Below, one piece after another: positions 11,141 through 24,500 of a DNA stretch of 64,000 nt. The stretch's first letter is position 1. The number at the start of each line of letters is the position of its first letter. The stretch is taken from NCBI RefSeq assembly GCF_000208745.1, contig NC_030851.1, forward strand, positions 33,254,974-33,318,973. The letters are read 5' to 3'. The stretch comes from Theobroma cacao (Eukaryota > Streptophyta > Magnoliopsida > Malvales > Malvaceae). The position numbers were made by a program, and so were the translations under genes. The notes beneath the pieces are model-generated. The model did not search any database. It saw only the letters and a list, made by a program, of their open reading frames with translations, and had not been told where the DNA came from.

Positions 11141-12700
11141 AATTAAACCGTTATGTACCCTATGTAAGAATAACCTAAAAACATTGATGGGTACAGTTTA
11201 CTGGTGGTTTCATAATTTATTGGTGGTTATATCATGATGTTGCTAGCTGGTTTAAGAAAAAGTGGTCAAATAGGTAGGGCGCTTATATTTAAGGATCAAA
11301 GGAGCTATTGGATGGATTTGATGCGAGATATTTAGTATGTGATAATTGTGAGATTTTTGCATGTTTTGATGAGTTTTTATGTTGATTGCTGATAAGAAAT
11401 ATGGTTAAGGTGTGCCTCAATGGTGGAATATATTCTTTGGAGGGATATAAGTAGAGCTTAATACAGTGGTTCTTTTTTACTGTTCACATGGGATGGGTAA
11501 TGGTTTTGTAAAATAATATTCAAGTTAAAAGGTACATGATTAAAGGGTTGAACATTGAAGTGGAATGATGATTCTGATATTGGAATAGATGAGAGAGATA
11601 ATTTGGATAAGTGAAGGTTCGAAATTTATTGCGGGAAGCCAATGAGTGCAAGTCATTCAACAAAGATAGGTTTTACGAATAAGGGGATGTTAGTAGTAAT
11701 GATGTGAGAGAAGAAGGCTCCTAAGCAAAATCGATGCTAATTGTGAATATTGTTTTCTTTAAATGATTTTATACATTTCAGGAGCCATGTATATCCATGA
11801 AGGGAAGCAAATAGGTTGAATGACATCACTTGTCATGACTAACAAATCAATTTGTGAGTTGATAAAGAGGTCATGCTCTTTGCTTTGATTTTGGGTTGTG
11901 TAGGCACGATTTTGATTTTCATAAATTGTTCTAATGAGTTTATTAGGCTCTATATTTGGGGGGTTTTTTGCTAGTAGTTATTTGATCATGTGGTATAATA
12001 TTGAGGTTTCTAAGACGTCAAAAGGATGAACATCAAAAGGTTGTTTTTAGAATGATGGATTACTAGTGACCATCGTTGGATAAATTTGTCTTTAAGCCTC
12101 ACTTTTTATGCTAGGATCCTGATGAGGTGCTTATATAGGGTTGGTGTGATTGAATGGGCTATTCATAGAATTTAGAGGTTGGATTAGTTGTGTTCCATTT
12201 TAGCCTTTTGTTTTGGGTTCTTATAGTTATCTTGTAATATAGTGCGCATGTAAAAAGGCATACCTTTGTTGGGTTTTATGCTTCCATTTTCCTTGGCTTT
12301 GCCAAGTTTTGTTTCAAACTTATGATACTTTATGAAATTTCCGCTTGATTGAGTAAAAATAAAATGGAAAATGGAATAAAGGGATAGTGGATGGAGTAGA
12401 AAAGATAGGAAATGTTGTGGCAAAGTAGTGGGTGGCAATGTCCATAGAAAGAGTGTAAAAGGAAGAGGGAGGGGAATGTTTTGTTAAACATTGACAAAAA
12501 TTTGAGGGAAAGGGGGGGGGGGGATGAGTTTAATCTATTGGTTAAGAAAAAAAAAAAGGGAAAATGAGTGACATAAATTAATAAAAATATACATATTTAC
12601 ATATATAGGTGTGTATATTAAGTAGTACTTATCTTATATTTAAAAAAAGACAAAATAAAATAAAAAAGAATAAGAAAAATAAAGGAAAAAAGAAAGAAAG
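11141..12700 (+). other. Decayed LINE sequence, mostly unreadable
   Basis: No continuous domain can be followed. At about 11782-11862 the frame reads HVY, REANRLND, CHD, which resembles the end of a LINE RNase H domain (H-I-x-R-E-A-N-x-x-A-D). If this is the same LINE as ORF1 to the left, the endonuclease and RT (about 2.5 kb) have been deleted. A run of 12 G occurs at 12512-12523. Confidence 0.35.
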
Positions 12701-12723
12701 GAAACAATGAACACAAGAAATAA

Positions 12724-13527
12724 TAATAAAAATTTCCCTAGAGACATATTGATTCTTAGCCTCTAATCTTCTTGTATGCTATTGACAGTTGTGACTATGA
12801 TCTCTTTACGTCATAGTGGTGAGTCTACTTTTTTTCCTTGATGCTCTAACCTTTATACGATTGTGGGCAATTTAACTTGTTTTTTGAAGTTCTATAGTTG
12901 TTGTTCTTAGTGTTCAAACAAATGGCTCTTGGTGGACTAAGCTCTCAAGGAAGTGAGACAAGTCTTTACTTTATGGTGAGTTCCAAGATTTTGAATCGAT
13001 GTTAATGGTGTCAGTTGCTCCACATTACTGCTAATGTCTAAGGTAACGAGTAGGTAGTTAGTGTTATGGTTTATTGCTAACATTGCCACTTTTGCAATGC
13101 CTTTGTGTTCCCTGTGGGTTTGTCTTTTTTATGTTGAATTTGATGTGCTATAATGGGGTTTCAGCCAACTGTCCATTATGGTTTCTCTTAGCTGAATTTT
13201 GTAAGGTCATGTTTTCTTGGGGAACTTATGCTTGACATAATGCTTACGAAGACCTAGATCTATTTGGAAAGGAGGCTCATGCATATGGGATTCATTTTGG
13301 TTGTGTTGTTGAGGATGTTTTAGAGTTGTTTTCTTAGGTAAAGCATACTTATGCACTTGTTTTCTCTTTGGGCATCTTAGGTCTTGTTGCGGGATGTTGG
13401 GGCAAAGTGATTATGTTGTCATGAGCCTTTAATAGGTTATTAGAGCAGCAAACTCTTTCAAAAAATTTTAAATGGTGCCTTTGAATTTAATAAATGAAAC
13501 TTGTCATTTGGCAAAAAGAAAAATCAT
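12724..13527 (+). repeat. LINE 3' UTR-like sequence with tail
   Basis: Non-coding, T-rich sequence ends with TTTAATAAATGAAACTTGTC then ATTTGGCAAAAAGAAAAATC, the style of a plant LINE terminus (AATAAA-like signal, then ATTT-GCAAAAA). It probably closes the plus-strand LINE whose pieces lie to the left. Confidence 0.45.
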
Positions 13528-13989
13528 TTATCCAATTATCAAATTCATTGACTCCCCCTCATGTCTTATTCAAAGCCAACATAAAAATTCCAAAGGTTAA
13601 CTTTTTTAAAACTACACATTCAATCTATACTTCACTTTAAAAGGCAATTTTACTGCCATCACCAATTCCAAACCCAATGCCTATTGTTATGTGGGTATGA
13701 AAATTGCTATTTGCTACCATAAGGCTTATAATACCTTTTATTTTTTTGCTCAACCAAAATTGGGACTTTTATATATCATTGATAAAACAGTGTGGTGGCA
13801 ACATAGCGACCCTTAAAAGGTTTTGATACAAGCAAACAATGCCTAAAGCATCTTATGGCATGTAAACATCATACCGACATAAAAAATAAATTACATACTA
13901 TTACCTACAATAAATAAAACTAAAAAATGTAGACATATATAGCAAAACAAATGGAAAACATTACAATATTAGCATAGGAATTGCACAAG

Positions 13990-14475
13990 TGGTGATACAA
14001 AATCGAATAGAGTCACCACCAAGCTAAGAACATGGGCTCCTTGTCCACGTCGTATTTAGCGAGAGCATCTGTAAAAGAATTTCCTTCTCGTAGAGTATGC
14101 GTAATAGTAACATCTTTAATTGATTACTATTGTAGAGTCAGACTCTATTATAGTAACATCAACACATCAATCTCATTGAAAATTGTCCATTTATCCCAAG
14201 ATCTTTTTCCATCATTATGGACTCGTGAAATTGCTATTGCAGAGTTAAACTCTATTATAAGCATTTTAATACCAATAAAGAGAGATGATGCAAAAAGTTA
14301 AAAGGTGTGTTTTATCATCATTATTTCCTCAAAATTAGATTCTTGGATGCCAAAAGGCCTAAAGAAAATTCCAATAACATATTCTTTCAAGTCCCTAGAG
14401 ACACCCTCATGATTGAAAAGTTTCGGTTTACCTGTGGCTTAACCATCAACTTTAAATTTGAGCTCTTTGTCAAGA
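13990..14475 (-). pseudogene. RNase H domain of minus-strand LINE
   Basis: Minus-strand reading gives ELKFKVDG (start of the domain, first Asp), then LIIEFNSAIAISRVHNDGKR, then WTIFNEIDVL, then VTITHTLREGNSFTDALAKY followed by DVDKEP. The order and spacing match LINE RNase H. Frameshifts and stops interrupt it. The usual ESDS site reads EFNS. Confidence 0.75.
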
Positions 14476-14539
14476 GGCGACTACCATGAAGAGTTAAGTC
14501 TAATATAAAGAGGAACACACCTTATATTGGAATTCCAAA

Positions 14540-15655
14540 GCTCTTTCCACCATTTTATTTCATTAATTATGTCCATTTTGTCACAAGCGTGAATCCAAAA
14601 TACTGAATGCATAGTAATGAGGAGAAAAACCTCCATATTATCTCAATGCTTACCATTGAAAATGGATTCAGTGCGAGCCAACTATAGTGACTATAGGGTA
14701 GAGCCACAAACCATCATCCATCGCTTTTTCAAAGTACCACAATATAAACAATCCAACCAAGACTGAATGTGGGAAGAGATGGAACTGAAAGCCACCCATA
14801 AGATGCCCCACTAATTGAAAATCATAGCCCAAACTAGTCAACTAAAGTGGCAAGATAATATAATGTGCAAGCATGACTCAACCTCAATGCCATACCAAAA
14901 GCATAGAAGTTGGTCATCAATAAATGGACACCGCATGATTTTAGGAATTTTCTAATCGAGATAAAATGAATAATAGCCAACCAAATGAAATATTATACCT
15001 TCGAAGGGATGGAAAGTTTCCATAAAGATGAGTAACATACCTACTACTCATTGTGACTAAGTCTTAAGAACGAAGTGAGGGATTTAACCAAAAATTTTCC
15101 TCCTGGATTGTGCTTTTAGATAAATCTATCTTCTTTACTCAGAATACAAACTATGGTAGCCAATATTAAGCTCCCATGAGTGCAAGGATCTTCGAAAATG
15201 GATACTCCACTCACCTCCATTCCATAAGTCAAACACCTTCGCATCCTTATCCACTTAGTAAGAAAAGGTCAAGGATATATATCACTTAGTAGGGACTCTG
15301 GTAGTAGACAATTAACTTGCCAAAAGAAAACACAAGAACCATTTCATCGATCCATCTACATGCATTAATACTAATGAGACCTTGGACCCCTACAACGAAA
15401 AAGAGATCTCTTCGTGGCCCTATTTTTCGAGAGCAACTCTGTTCCTTCCAAACCACTTTTTTCCATAATCAGTTTCCTCCATAAATTATCGCACTCATTC
15501 TCACATCTCTAGATCCATTTGTTAAGTAAAATCCTGTTTTTTAGGTGAATGTCAACAAAGCCTAAACCACCATTCTCCAAATAGTTGCAAATATTGTTCC
15601 AGTTAACATAATGAATCTTTCATTCACCCTCTTTCTACCCAATTAATGCAATAGT
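14540..15655 (-). pseudogene. RT C-terminal and zf-RVT region of minus-strand LINE
   Basis: Minus-strand fragments include VNWNNICNYLENGGLGFVDI and KNRILLNKWI (end of the RT region, the E-G-G-L-G-x-x-D motif), then CGVHLLMTNFYAFGMALRLS in the zf-RVT part, and KWWKELWNSNIRCVPLYI leading into RNase H. Many stops make it inactive. It starts abruptly near 15655. Confidence 0.65.
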
Positions 15656-15721
15656 TATACTACTAAATTAATTTTTGTTCTTTAATTCATATAAGGAAGT
15701 CTAAAATGGAAATTTATAACA

Positions 15722-18500
15722 TGTCACAACCCATTTTTGGGACATGACTAACGCATGGACCTACGTGGGTATGGCCCAATAGGTCCAAGCAAGCCTTATA
15801 TATATCATGCGTGTGCTTGTCATCCATCGCACTCATACATCAACAAAATTATATAAACATCTTCACACCATTATGGAACTTCTCAACATAATATGTGGAT
15901 CGTTATACATACATTTATCACATATATGCCATCACAGAACCATGGAACTTCTCAACATGATGTGTGATTTCTATTTCTTATCATAACAATATTCACATTT
16001 ATACATATCATCTATGGTTTGGCATGTATTCCTTGCCTATATCTCTTATGGTTCATGCACCATAATATCAACATTAGTTTGTGGCCATTTTCGAGGCTCA
16101 ACATAATATTGACAATGAATAACAACAAGAGTATATCAATACTTATTACATAACCAAGTACCATTCAAGTATTAACATTTAAAATACTTGACTTGACACA
16201 CTACGGAGTTTAGTGACCTTAGAGGGCTGGAAAGAAGGCACTATCACACTTGCCAAGTATGAGATAAGTTACTCTTACATAATGTGCTTAGCTAAGCGAA
16301 CTACTGATCTGTAAAACAAAAATAATAGAAAATAGTATATGAGTTACAAAGACTCTATGAGTGGATATGAGGAAGGGGACTAGCTAAGGGAAAGGTTTTT
16401 GCAGTAAACCATACTTTGCAAAATCAACATGATATTCACAAATATCCATATAAATCCTTTCAAACATCAATAAGTCATTGCAACGTTTTTCCATAAATGC
16501 ATTTAAAATTCATTATGCATAAAAAAATTAATAAGCATTTGTACCTCTACTTACAAAAAGATTTACAAGGAGAAAAACGAGAAAATTCATGTCAATGATA
16601 TCGGTACTTTTACCATTGCTAGTGGAATCAATCCTTATACAACCCATACCTTGGGTTCACCTCCCACTCGGGGATTTAGAAAGCACTATATGAGTTTACT
16701 ACTTGATAGTTCTATATTAACCTTTTAATGCATATCACCTCAATACATCGTTAGTATTAACTAAGTATCTTAAACAACTTAATATACGCATGAATATCAC
16801 CACAACGAAATTGGCATGTTTACCTCAATATCACAATGATAAAGTGTATCATATGACACCCCACATCTAGCCTTTTATCACGTATGGTATGAAGCCCCAC
16901 ATCTGGCTCGAGTATTCGTATGGTGTAACGTCCCACATCTGGCCCTTGTCACATGTGGTATAACATCCCACATTTGGCCTTTATACACGTGTGGTATGAT
17001 ACCCCACATCTGGCCTTTATGCACTCGAGTCAATTTCATTCATGCTTAAAACATTATCATTTCATAACATTTGACAATTAAAATTTATTTTATCCACATT
17101 CTATCTTTTCCATCCATAACGCAATTTCATCATTGGGCATTATTACATCCACATATAACAATCAAGTGGTGGAGACTTACTCATTCACTTTCATAACTTA
17201 TATTTATGGGTATTTTACCATCCATATTCACCTCCTTATTGAAACATCTCATTTTACCCACGTTAGCACTTAGATCAAGGTGGTTTGTCTATCAGTCACA
17301 TTCACATATAATTAGGTGAGTATTTATTCATCCGCGTAGGCTATTGCCTAGCCATGCACTAATCAAGCAACATACATCCAATCAAGGAGTGTTTAAATAA
17401 AATCATTTGAAAGGCGTTGTCCCCCTTTATTAAAAACTAATACATAGTACAAGTATTTACTGCACAGTAGATTGAAAACCTCATTGAAAACAATTATTCC
17501 CGTACAATATGATTTATCAAAACCATAATGGCATTCAAAACATGCAAGTCATCCAAATCAATAATTCATGCACAACTTGACCGTATAATATACTTAAAAA
17601 AGTGTACCCACTCACATTGACAAGAAGTGCATCCTTTTCCTAAGCTTAAAGTCACCAAAATCTTGCTCGTCAATGATATTCAAGCTCAACACAACCTATC
17701 AGAACAATTTTTAACATAAATCCCTATTTTTTCGACAAACCCATTTATTCGAAACTAATTAGTAAACTCATATTCTTTGTTTTAAGCCAATAATTTACAA
17801 AACTCCAAACCTGAAGTTTAAATAATGAATCCTTAAACATCCTTACCTTCAAAACCTTGTTAAAGAACAAAAAACCCTAAATCCCTAACTCAAATTCGAA
17901 TTTGATGAGCTGAAATTTACAAAATCCATGAGTTAGGTTGAAATATTGTGATTAAAATCCAAAAATGCCAAATCTTACCTTAGATTCAATTTGGAAGGTA
18001 TCCTTGGTAAATGGGGTTTTGAGATGTTAGGAGAGGGCTTGGTGGCTATTGAGGACAAGTTAAAGGCTAAGAAAATGAAAAGTGGGGACTAAGGTTCGAG
18101 CTGCCCTTTTATTTTTTAGTCAAGTTGCGCTATATCAACTACAACTTCATTTTTCTACATAGGGTCGAGTATTAGCCTTGTATAGTAGACCTTAAGTCAA
18201 AATGTTAAATATTTTTGAGCCCCAAGTCACTAGGGTCAAGTTTTAACCATTAAGAGTTGACCCTCCAAATTCAAGTTTACAAAACTTTTATTCATTTGGC
18301 TTCCTTTTTCAACCATCCCTTCAACTATCATTCATCCATAAATATAACACAATAATATAGAAAGATTTACATCAAATGATAAGAAATTCTCACAGATAAT
18401 CGTCACCAATGTATAATTCATCAAAATTCACGTTTTCACTTAATTTCAACAATATGAAAATTGAGATTTCACTGAACATTTCTTGTCACTCTCTAAAAAA
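15722..18500 (-). mobile_element. Long Ty3-type LTR, minus strand, apparently solo
   Basis: The left edge is TGTCACAACCCATTTTTGGG at 15722. On the minus strand this end reads GTCATG, then GGGTTGTGACA, and aligns with the end of the plus-strand LTR at 34130-34209 (shared GCTTG-TTGG, GGGC-ATAC and TAGGTCC-TGC-TT-GTCATG blocks). No coding sequence was seen. An internal 36-bp repeat array lies at 16853-17029. The right boundary, near 18.5 kb, was not resolved and no target duplication was found. Confidence 0.6.
16853..17029. repeat. 36-bp tandem repeat, 5 units, inside Ty3-type LTR
   Basis: Units start at 16853, 16889, 16925, 16960 and 16996, lengths 36, 36, 35, 36 and 34. The shared core is CCCCACATCTGGCC, with a CACGTGTGGT-like end. 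Unit 2 has a divergent CTCGAG segment. Confidence 0.9.
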
Positions 18501-21500
18501 GAAATTACAATTGTTAAATCAAATCCTAATCGTTTTAAAAAAAGTATTAGGTAATACAATCATTACTTAAAAAGATCACAAAATTTTCTTCACTCTGCCA
18601 CTCTTAATCCTTTTGAATTTAGCCACTGAAGACAAAAGAAAAGAAAAAGTTGGTCATACTAGAACCATGGCGTTGGAAAACTTGTACAAATGAGGGGATG
18701 ACTTGTAGGGATAGCTAGGTTGGATGAACTTTAGTTAGAGGCATGAAGCTGGTTATGGTACGATACATGAAGATGATTGAGGTCTTTGGCCTAGAGTTCC
18801 TCGGAGACTAAGAGTTGATATTTTGATCCTTGTTATCGCAGCAAAACATATAAGATAAGCAGTATACGTGTAGACTGTAGTATATAATGGTAACAAAAAG
18901 ACAACCAGCCCTTAAAGGCTAAGCCGATATTATTCCAGTAGTCTCAGTGATGGTGAGTGGTAATGCAATTTCTGTCCATGCATGTCCTCTCATGCCTCTC
19001 TAGTCTCTATCCGAACTCACCCTTCAACCATCTAATGGCATTCTCTATCCATCTCTCTGTCTCACTCACAAATCTACACATGCACACCCAGCCGCAGAGC
19101 CAGAGACAAGGACACAACTCACATCTGAGTTAGCCCGTTTTTGACATTCTGAAAAGGTTGGGATTTCAGAGATTAGATGTTTCAAACTAACCGTGAAAGA
19201 AAGAACGAAGCATGTAAGGAAGAAGTAAAAGGAGAATCCCCCTTTTTTGAATTTCCACATTGCCACAGAATCACAGGGCTAGGTACCAAGCTCGATACTC
19301 TTTTCTGAATTCCATGAGAGAGAGAAAGTTAGAGAGAGGGATAAGGTATGTATATGTGCGCGTGTGTGCTGCACTAGATAGCTAGGCAATTTGGTTATGG
19401 TTTCAAAAAGGAGAAAGAAGAAAAGAAAAAAAAAATAAAAGCACTGGGACCCGACAGGCATATTTGATACTGGTCTCATCGAAAGATTTGCTAGCTCGCC
19501 AAACAGTGCAAGAGACAAGTGGAGGTACTGGCCGAGCGTAGCAGCAATTTAATGCACTTAATCAAAAGCTTTTGATATGTTTTCAAAAAGACCCTTGGCT
19601 TGGCTGTGATCGGGCGCTTTCACTACATACTAATTGTCAGATTTTGCGATAAGAGAATTAAAGGTTATTTTTGCAGTGATAATTGCCACGCGTTGCACAT
19701 GATCCAGAGGACCAGAGGAGTGGATTTCGCAATGTTATATGCCCTATATATTGAGTTTTTCTAAGTATCGTGGTACATGGCTAGGCTTTTGCTAGACCTA
19801 TAGCGTTGCCTGGGCATTTTCGGATCTCGAAAAGGAGTGTGTGAAGGGAAAGAGGAACACAGTTTGTTCTTGACTTCTTTGGTTAGGGTTAGGGTTTAAT
19901 CTTTGAAGTTGTGTCGGAATGTTTTTTATCTACAGGTTCTCATTATTTGGTGAACAAGTCCATGCTTTTATTTGTTACGTTATAATTTAATCAGTCCATA
20001 TTAAATATTTTAAAATTAATATGATATCAAAGAAATTGATATCTCAACATTAATCAATATAAATGTGTATGACAAAAACGGCTCAATAATCTCAAAGATT
20101 TAAAGCAAAATATTCAAATCAAAACTTTTTATTGAAATTAAGAAAGTTTTTTAAGTTTTGAATAATAAATTCATATTTTTATTTTTAAAAAATATCATAT
20201 TTTTTATTTGAAAATTTCAAATATTTATTATGAAGTGCCAAAAATATTTAGCCATTATAATTATTTTATATTTTTTAAATAGCTAATATAAAATCAACAA
20301 TAAAAATTTTTAATTCAAATAAATTACTTATCACATAAAATAAAAATAATATAACAATATATTATAAACTCTAAATTAGAGAAAAAAATTTGCAAAGATT
20401 AAAAAAATAGTACTTAATTGTTAAATGCTTATTGCAAATTATAAATGAAGTTCATAATTTATGAAGATAATAGCATAACAGATTTTCTGCATATATTTTG
20501 AAAGAAAATTAAAGTTAAACGAAGAAAGAGCAAATGAGTGAAGAAGAATTTAAAAGTAAATATTATAAATTGAAAAAACAAAGATAATTGGTTTTATATA
20601 TAGGAAATAAAATAACTGTTGAAAATTATTAAATACATCTTACCGTTAGTTGTTTGGAAATAAAAGAAATAGGTAAGAAAAAAATAATTGTTGGAGATCA
20701 TTAAATATATATTACTGTTAATTGAATGAAAATAAGAGAAATAGTTGAATTAATACCATTGTAGAAATTGAGAAGTGATAAAAAAAATTAAAATTTATTA
20801 TACACATAATTAGAGAAATGAGAGAATATGTTATTTTATTAATTATTTTTTACTTTTACATATTTTTAATAAAAAATAAGATAATTAATGTGAAAGTGAG
20901 AGAAAATAAATCTTTGTTAGACGTAAGAGAATAGATAAATATTTTATTAATTATCTTAATTTTTAAAAATATTTTTAATATAATTAACTATATTATTATT
21001 ATAAAAATATGAGATCTTTTTAAATTTGACGCCTAAAACCCTTGTTTGGATGGATTTGCCCAAAGATCAGCCCTAGTGTATGATCTCCTAATCTAAATAC
21101 ATAAATTACGGCACACTAGTAAATAACTGAGACACGCATATATAGTTCAACTAGTTGAATAAAGGATCATCCCACATCAGTTCTAACACAAGTTGGGTCA
21201 TTAAAAAATTGCTTCGTGGAAACATAGCAAACTTACAAGGAGCCATAAGCTTCATCGGGAGATTATAAATATATGTTGTTTTTCTAGGGTATTATATGTA
21301 TATATTTTAAAAATTATCAGTTTATACGCGAGAAAATTGATATGGAGGTTGTATCTCCTTTTCAATGATTAGCTCAATTAGGCTTATTGATGTCATGAAA
21401 AAGAAAATGAAAGAATTCTTCAATTTTCTTTATATATAATTTCGTCATCTTCTTGGCAGAATAAAAAAAGGGCTGGATCTTTTTGTTGCATGCATGCCTT

Positions 21501-24500
21501 ATAGTTTCTACTTTTGTGAAACGATATGGAGTAGCGTACTACTGATTGATGTACTAATTTGTTTTTCTTTAATGTTTTCGCCCCATAAAAAGACACTTTT
21601 AAAGAGAAAAAAAACCGAAGGAAAATTCCGTATCCGACCAATTCTTAAACAGCTACTTTAGAATTAATGGCTTATGCTGGCAAAGAACATAAGCATGACA
21701 AGGACCCACCATTACCAATGTATTAGGTAAAGATCTTAATTTTCTGGAAAAGACAATTGAATCGGGATATGCCCATTGTACGAACAAAAGAATTGATGAT
21801 GGATAGATTGTCTGGGCATCACATTATGAAGAAGCCCGGGGCGGGGCAGGCATCAACTTCCAAAATACACCCTCTCCTATCAGAAGAAGATTCAGAAATG
21901 ACTGCCAATGGCTTTGGTAGCTTACCTTGAAGAGTTGTACATCGCATCCAAATAACTACAAATTTTGCATTTCGATAATATGTTTTCTCTCTTAAATGTA
22001 ACGATTTATGAACGGGGTATTTGGGATCATTGCAAATTCTTGGAAATTGTGACTGAAATTCAAATAGATTTGGAGGGATTTACTTGGATTTTTATCTGGT
22101 TGGAAGATATTGTTTGGTGATCAAATTTATTTGATGAACAAATTTGTTTGATGGATAAGAAGACTTGTCAGTTTGTAAGAATTACTAAAGTAATAGAAAT
22201 TACAAGCTTTTCAAAAAACCAAAAAAAGACTTGTCAGTTAAGAACATCAAGAGAACTCGTTAGGTGAGTATTTCAAGAGAAAAGGGATTTTTAGTGGGAA
22301 AGTGGAGTTATAAACAAGAGTCTTAATAGGGTAAGGTATGAGAGAAAAGGATGAAGAGAGTTGCAAGGTTAAGGGTGAATGAAAGACAGTGCTCGTATGT
22401 GTGAGTTTTGCTTGAGTATGGGTTTATGAGATGAAAAGAAAGTGTTTATGTTTGTTTGGGTTTAGAATTGTTTTGTGCTTGTGAGTGTTTTATGTGTGAA
22501 ATCGGCTTTTATAAAGGGGGTTGTTGTTCTTACTCGTTACGATTCTCTCTATTTCTTCTTATTACTTTGTAAGATCGCGTATGTGGAAGAGTGTTCCAGA
22601 ACCCAATCTCTTAGCACCACCCTCCCTCTAACTATCTTTCTGAAGACCGATGTTGATATCGGACCGAAATTAATTTTAGCAACAAACAAAAATGATGGGA
22701 ATTAATTTGAAGACATTCTCAATCGATTTTCCTACAGTGCAAAGGACTATCGTAAAATAAATATAAATATAGTTTTTGTTGAAGTAATAATAAATACTGG
22801 AGTGAGTACAAGTCTAGCTATTTAAATTCCGTGTAGGGCGTGAGGTTCTGATCTGGGCTTCTCATCTGCAGCTGTAAAAAGCTGGTTGCTCTATTGATTC
22901 TATTTCCTCTGACAGAATCTCCTCTTGTCGTTAAAATCTTGTTTCTTCTCATTTTTCCTGGATGGCGTCTCCGCCCTTCTTTAAAGCCTTCTCCTCCACT
23001 CTCTCCTCCTCTCTCTCTCTCTCTCTCTAGTATTATTTCAGCATCACCTTTCTTTAATATGACAGCAACTACTAGTTTACTCGCTCCCGCCGAGTGACAA
23101 ATAATTTCCAAGGAGCTATTGGTTATAATGCTAATCCAATATCAGATTTCTTAACCAAAAATCAAATACTAGCCAGTATGGTATCCAAATTGCAGGAGAC
23201 ATAATGTTTAGAGAGTGTCATTGTATCCGGGGCGATAAATGCAAAAGGAAAAGAAAAGACAAAACCAACAACGAAAAAAAAATCGAAATGCATCTGTTTA
23301 CTGCGTTATGTAATGTGAAAAGAGGAAGGATTGCTTGGTAAAAAGCGGGACGTAATTTGCCAAAAAAGGAAAAGTGGAAGTTAGGTTGCAGCCAAGAAGA
23401 TTATGTTTAGGGTGGCAGGGAGTTGCGGCTGTGGATGAGTTGAAATCTAAGAGTCTTAGCTGGTCCATACCCCCCATATGAAGGTGTGCCACGATAGCTG
23501 ACACGAGATAAAATTACATATTTATTATTGTTTTTATTATTATTATTATTATAATATTCAATTTAATCGCCCTATCGCTGATTCATGAGGCATGCATCAG
23601 CATCTGTGATCAAACAAGTACTTACTTGAAGATGTGTGGATGGATTGTCGTGAATGTCGGCCTTAATTTATTGTTATAATTATATATACTAGTTTATATA
23701 TATATATAATTATATCTAATCTTCCGCTGCATGCCCAAAGAACCAAAGTGTGATCACTTATTAAGACTAGACTTGACACAATTTTAGGATTTCTTGAATA
23801 GACTTGACCTGCAAAGTTTTCTTTGTGTAATACAAGTTACGGAAGCAGCTGGCTCAAATAATCATAATAATTTGTGTGTTTAGCCCTTGATGTAGTTTGT
23901 GAAGCATCAAAGTTGAAGCTAACACGAGCACACAAGGTACAACTGAATTCCCCTCAAGAGTACATGAATTTTGTGAATGTGTTGCTGCAGTTTCAATTTT
24001 TGCCCTTACTAAAGACGAAATAGAGGGAGGGAGGGACTTAGTTGAAACTGAAGGATGAGAGTTAGGGCAAGGAGGGGGAAGTCAAATGAGGATGGATAAT
24101 GGACAGCTTGGGTCCTTTTTCTGACTCAAAGGGTACACTACACAACAACTTTAGTATGTAGCTAAAAACTCAACCCTTAAAGACCCTACTCAACCTCTAC
24201 ACGAGACAAGTCCATGTGACCATAAATCCTTGGTTTTCAAACCCTAACCATCTCTCACGCAGAGCAGAGCAATGCCCAATTCCCTTGAAACAACACTATT
24301 TGCAAAGATATGTCAACGGAAAACTTGTCAAAAAGGGGAAAAAGAAAATAACAAAGACCAAAGCGGGAGGAACAACTTCTGAGCGCCGCCAGTGTAATCA
24401 TTCAGAATGATAATCACAAGAAGCAGAGAAACAAAAAAAGCTCTTCAACTTCCCAGAAACCTTTTCTATTTTTCTTGTAAAAAGACAATCGACTAACCTC

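Larger units (their letters stand above)
13735..15660 (-). mobile_element. LINE 3' half, minus strand, 5'-truncated
   Basis: Read on the minus strand it runs from the RT thumb region (about 15655) through a zf-RVT region (about 15000-14700) and RNase H (about 14475-14020) to a 3' UTR and a short A-rich tail (T-rich on the plus strand at 13735-13747). The 5' part of ORF2 and all of ORF1 are absent, the common result of incomplete reverse transcription. Confidence 0.75.

Noticed and set aside
16853..17029. Repeat array with 36-bp period resembling CRISPR spacing
   Set aside because: The whole unit repeats without variable spacers, there are no cas genes, and the context is eukaryotic. It is a tandem repeat in an LTR.
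19066..19518. Two minus-strand ORFs with hydrophobic stretches that resemble secreted peptides
   Set aside because: Phe/Leu runs come from AAG/AAAG-rich DNA; there is no matching homologue, splice structure or TATA box.
22818..23111. Minus-strand ORF rich in Arg/Glu/Gly
   Set aside because: It is produced by a CT microsatellite read in reverse; no domain and no promoter signals.
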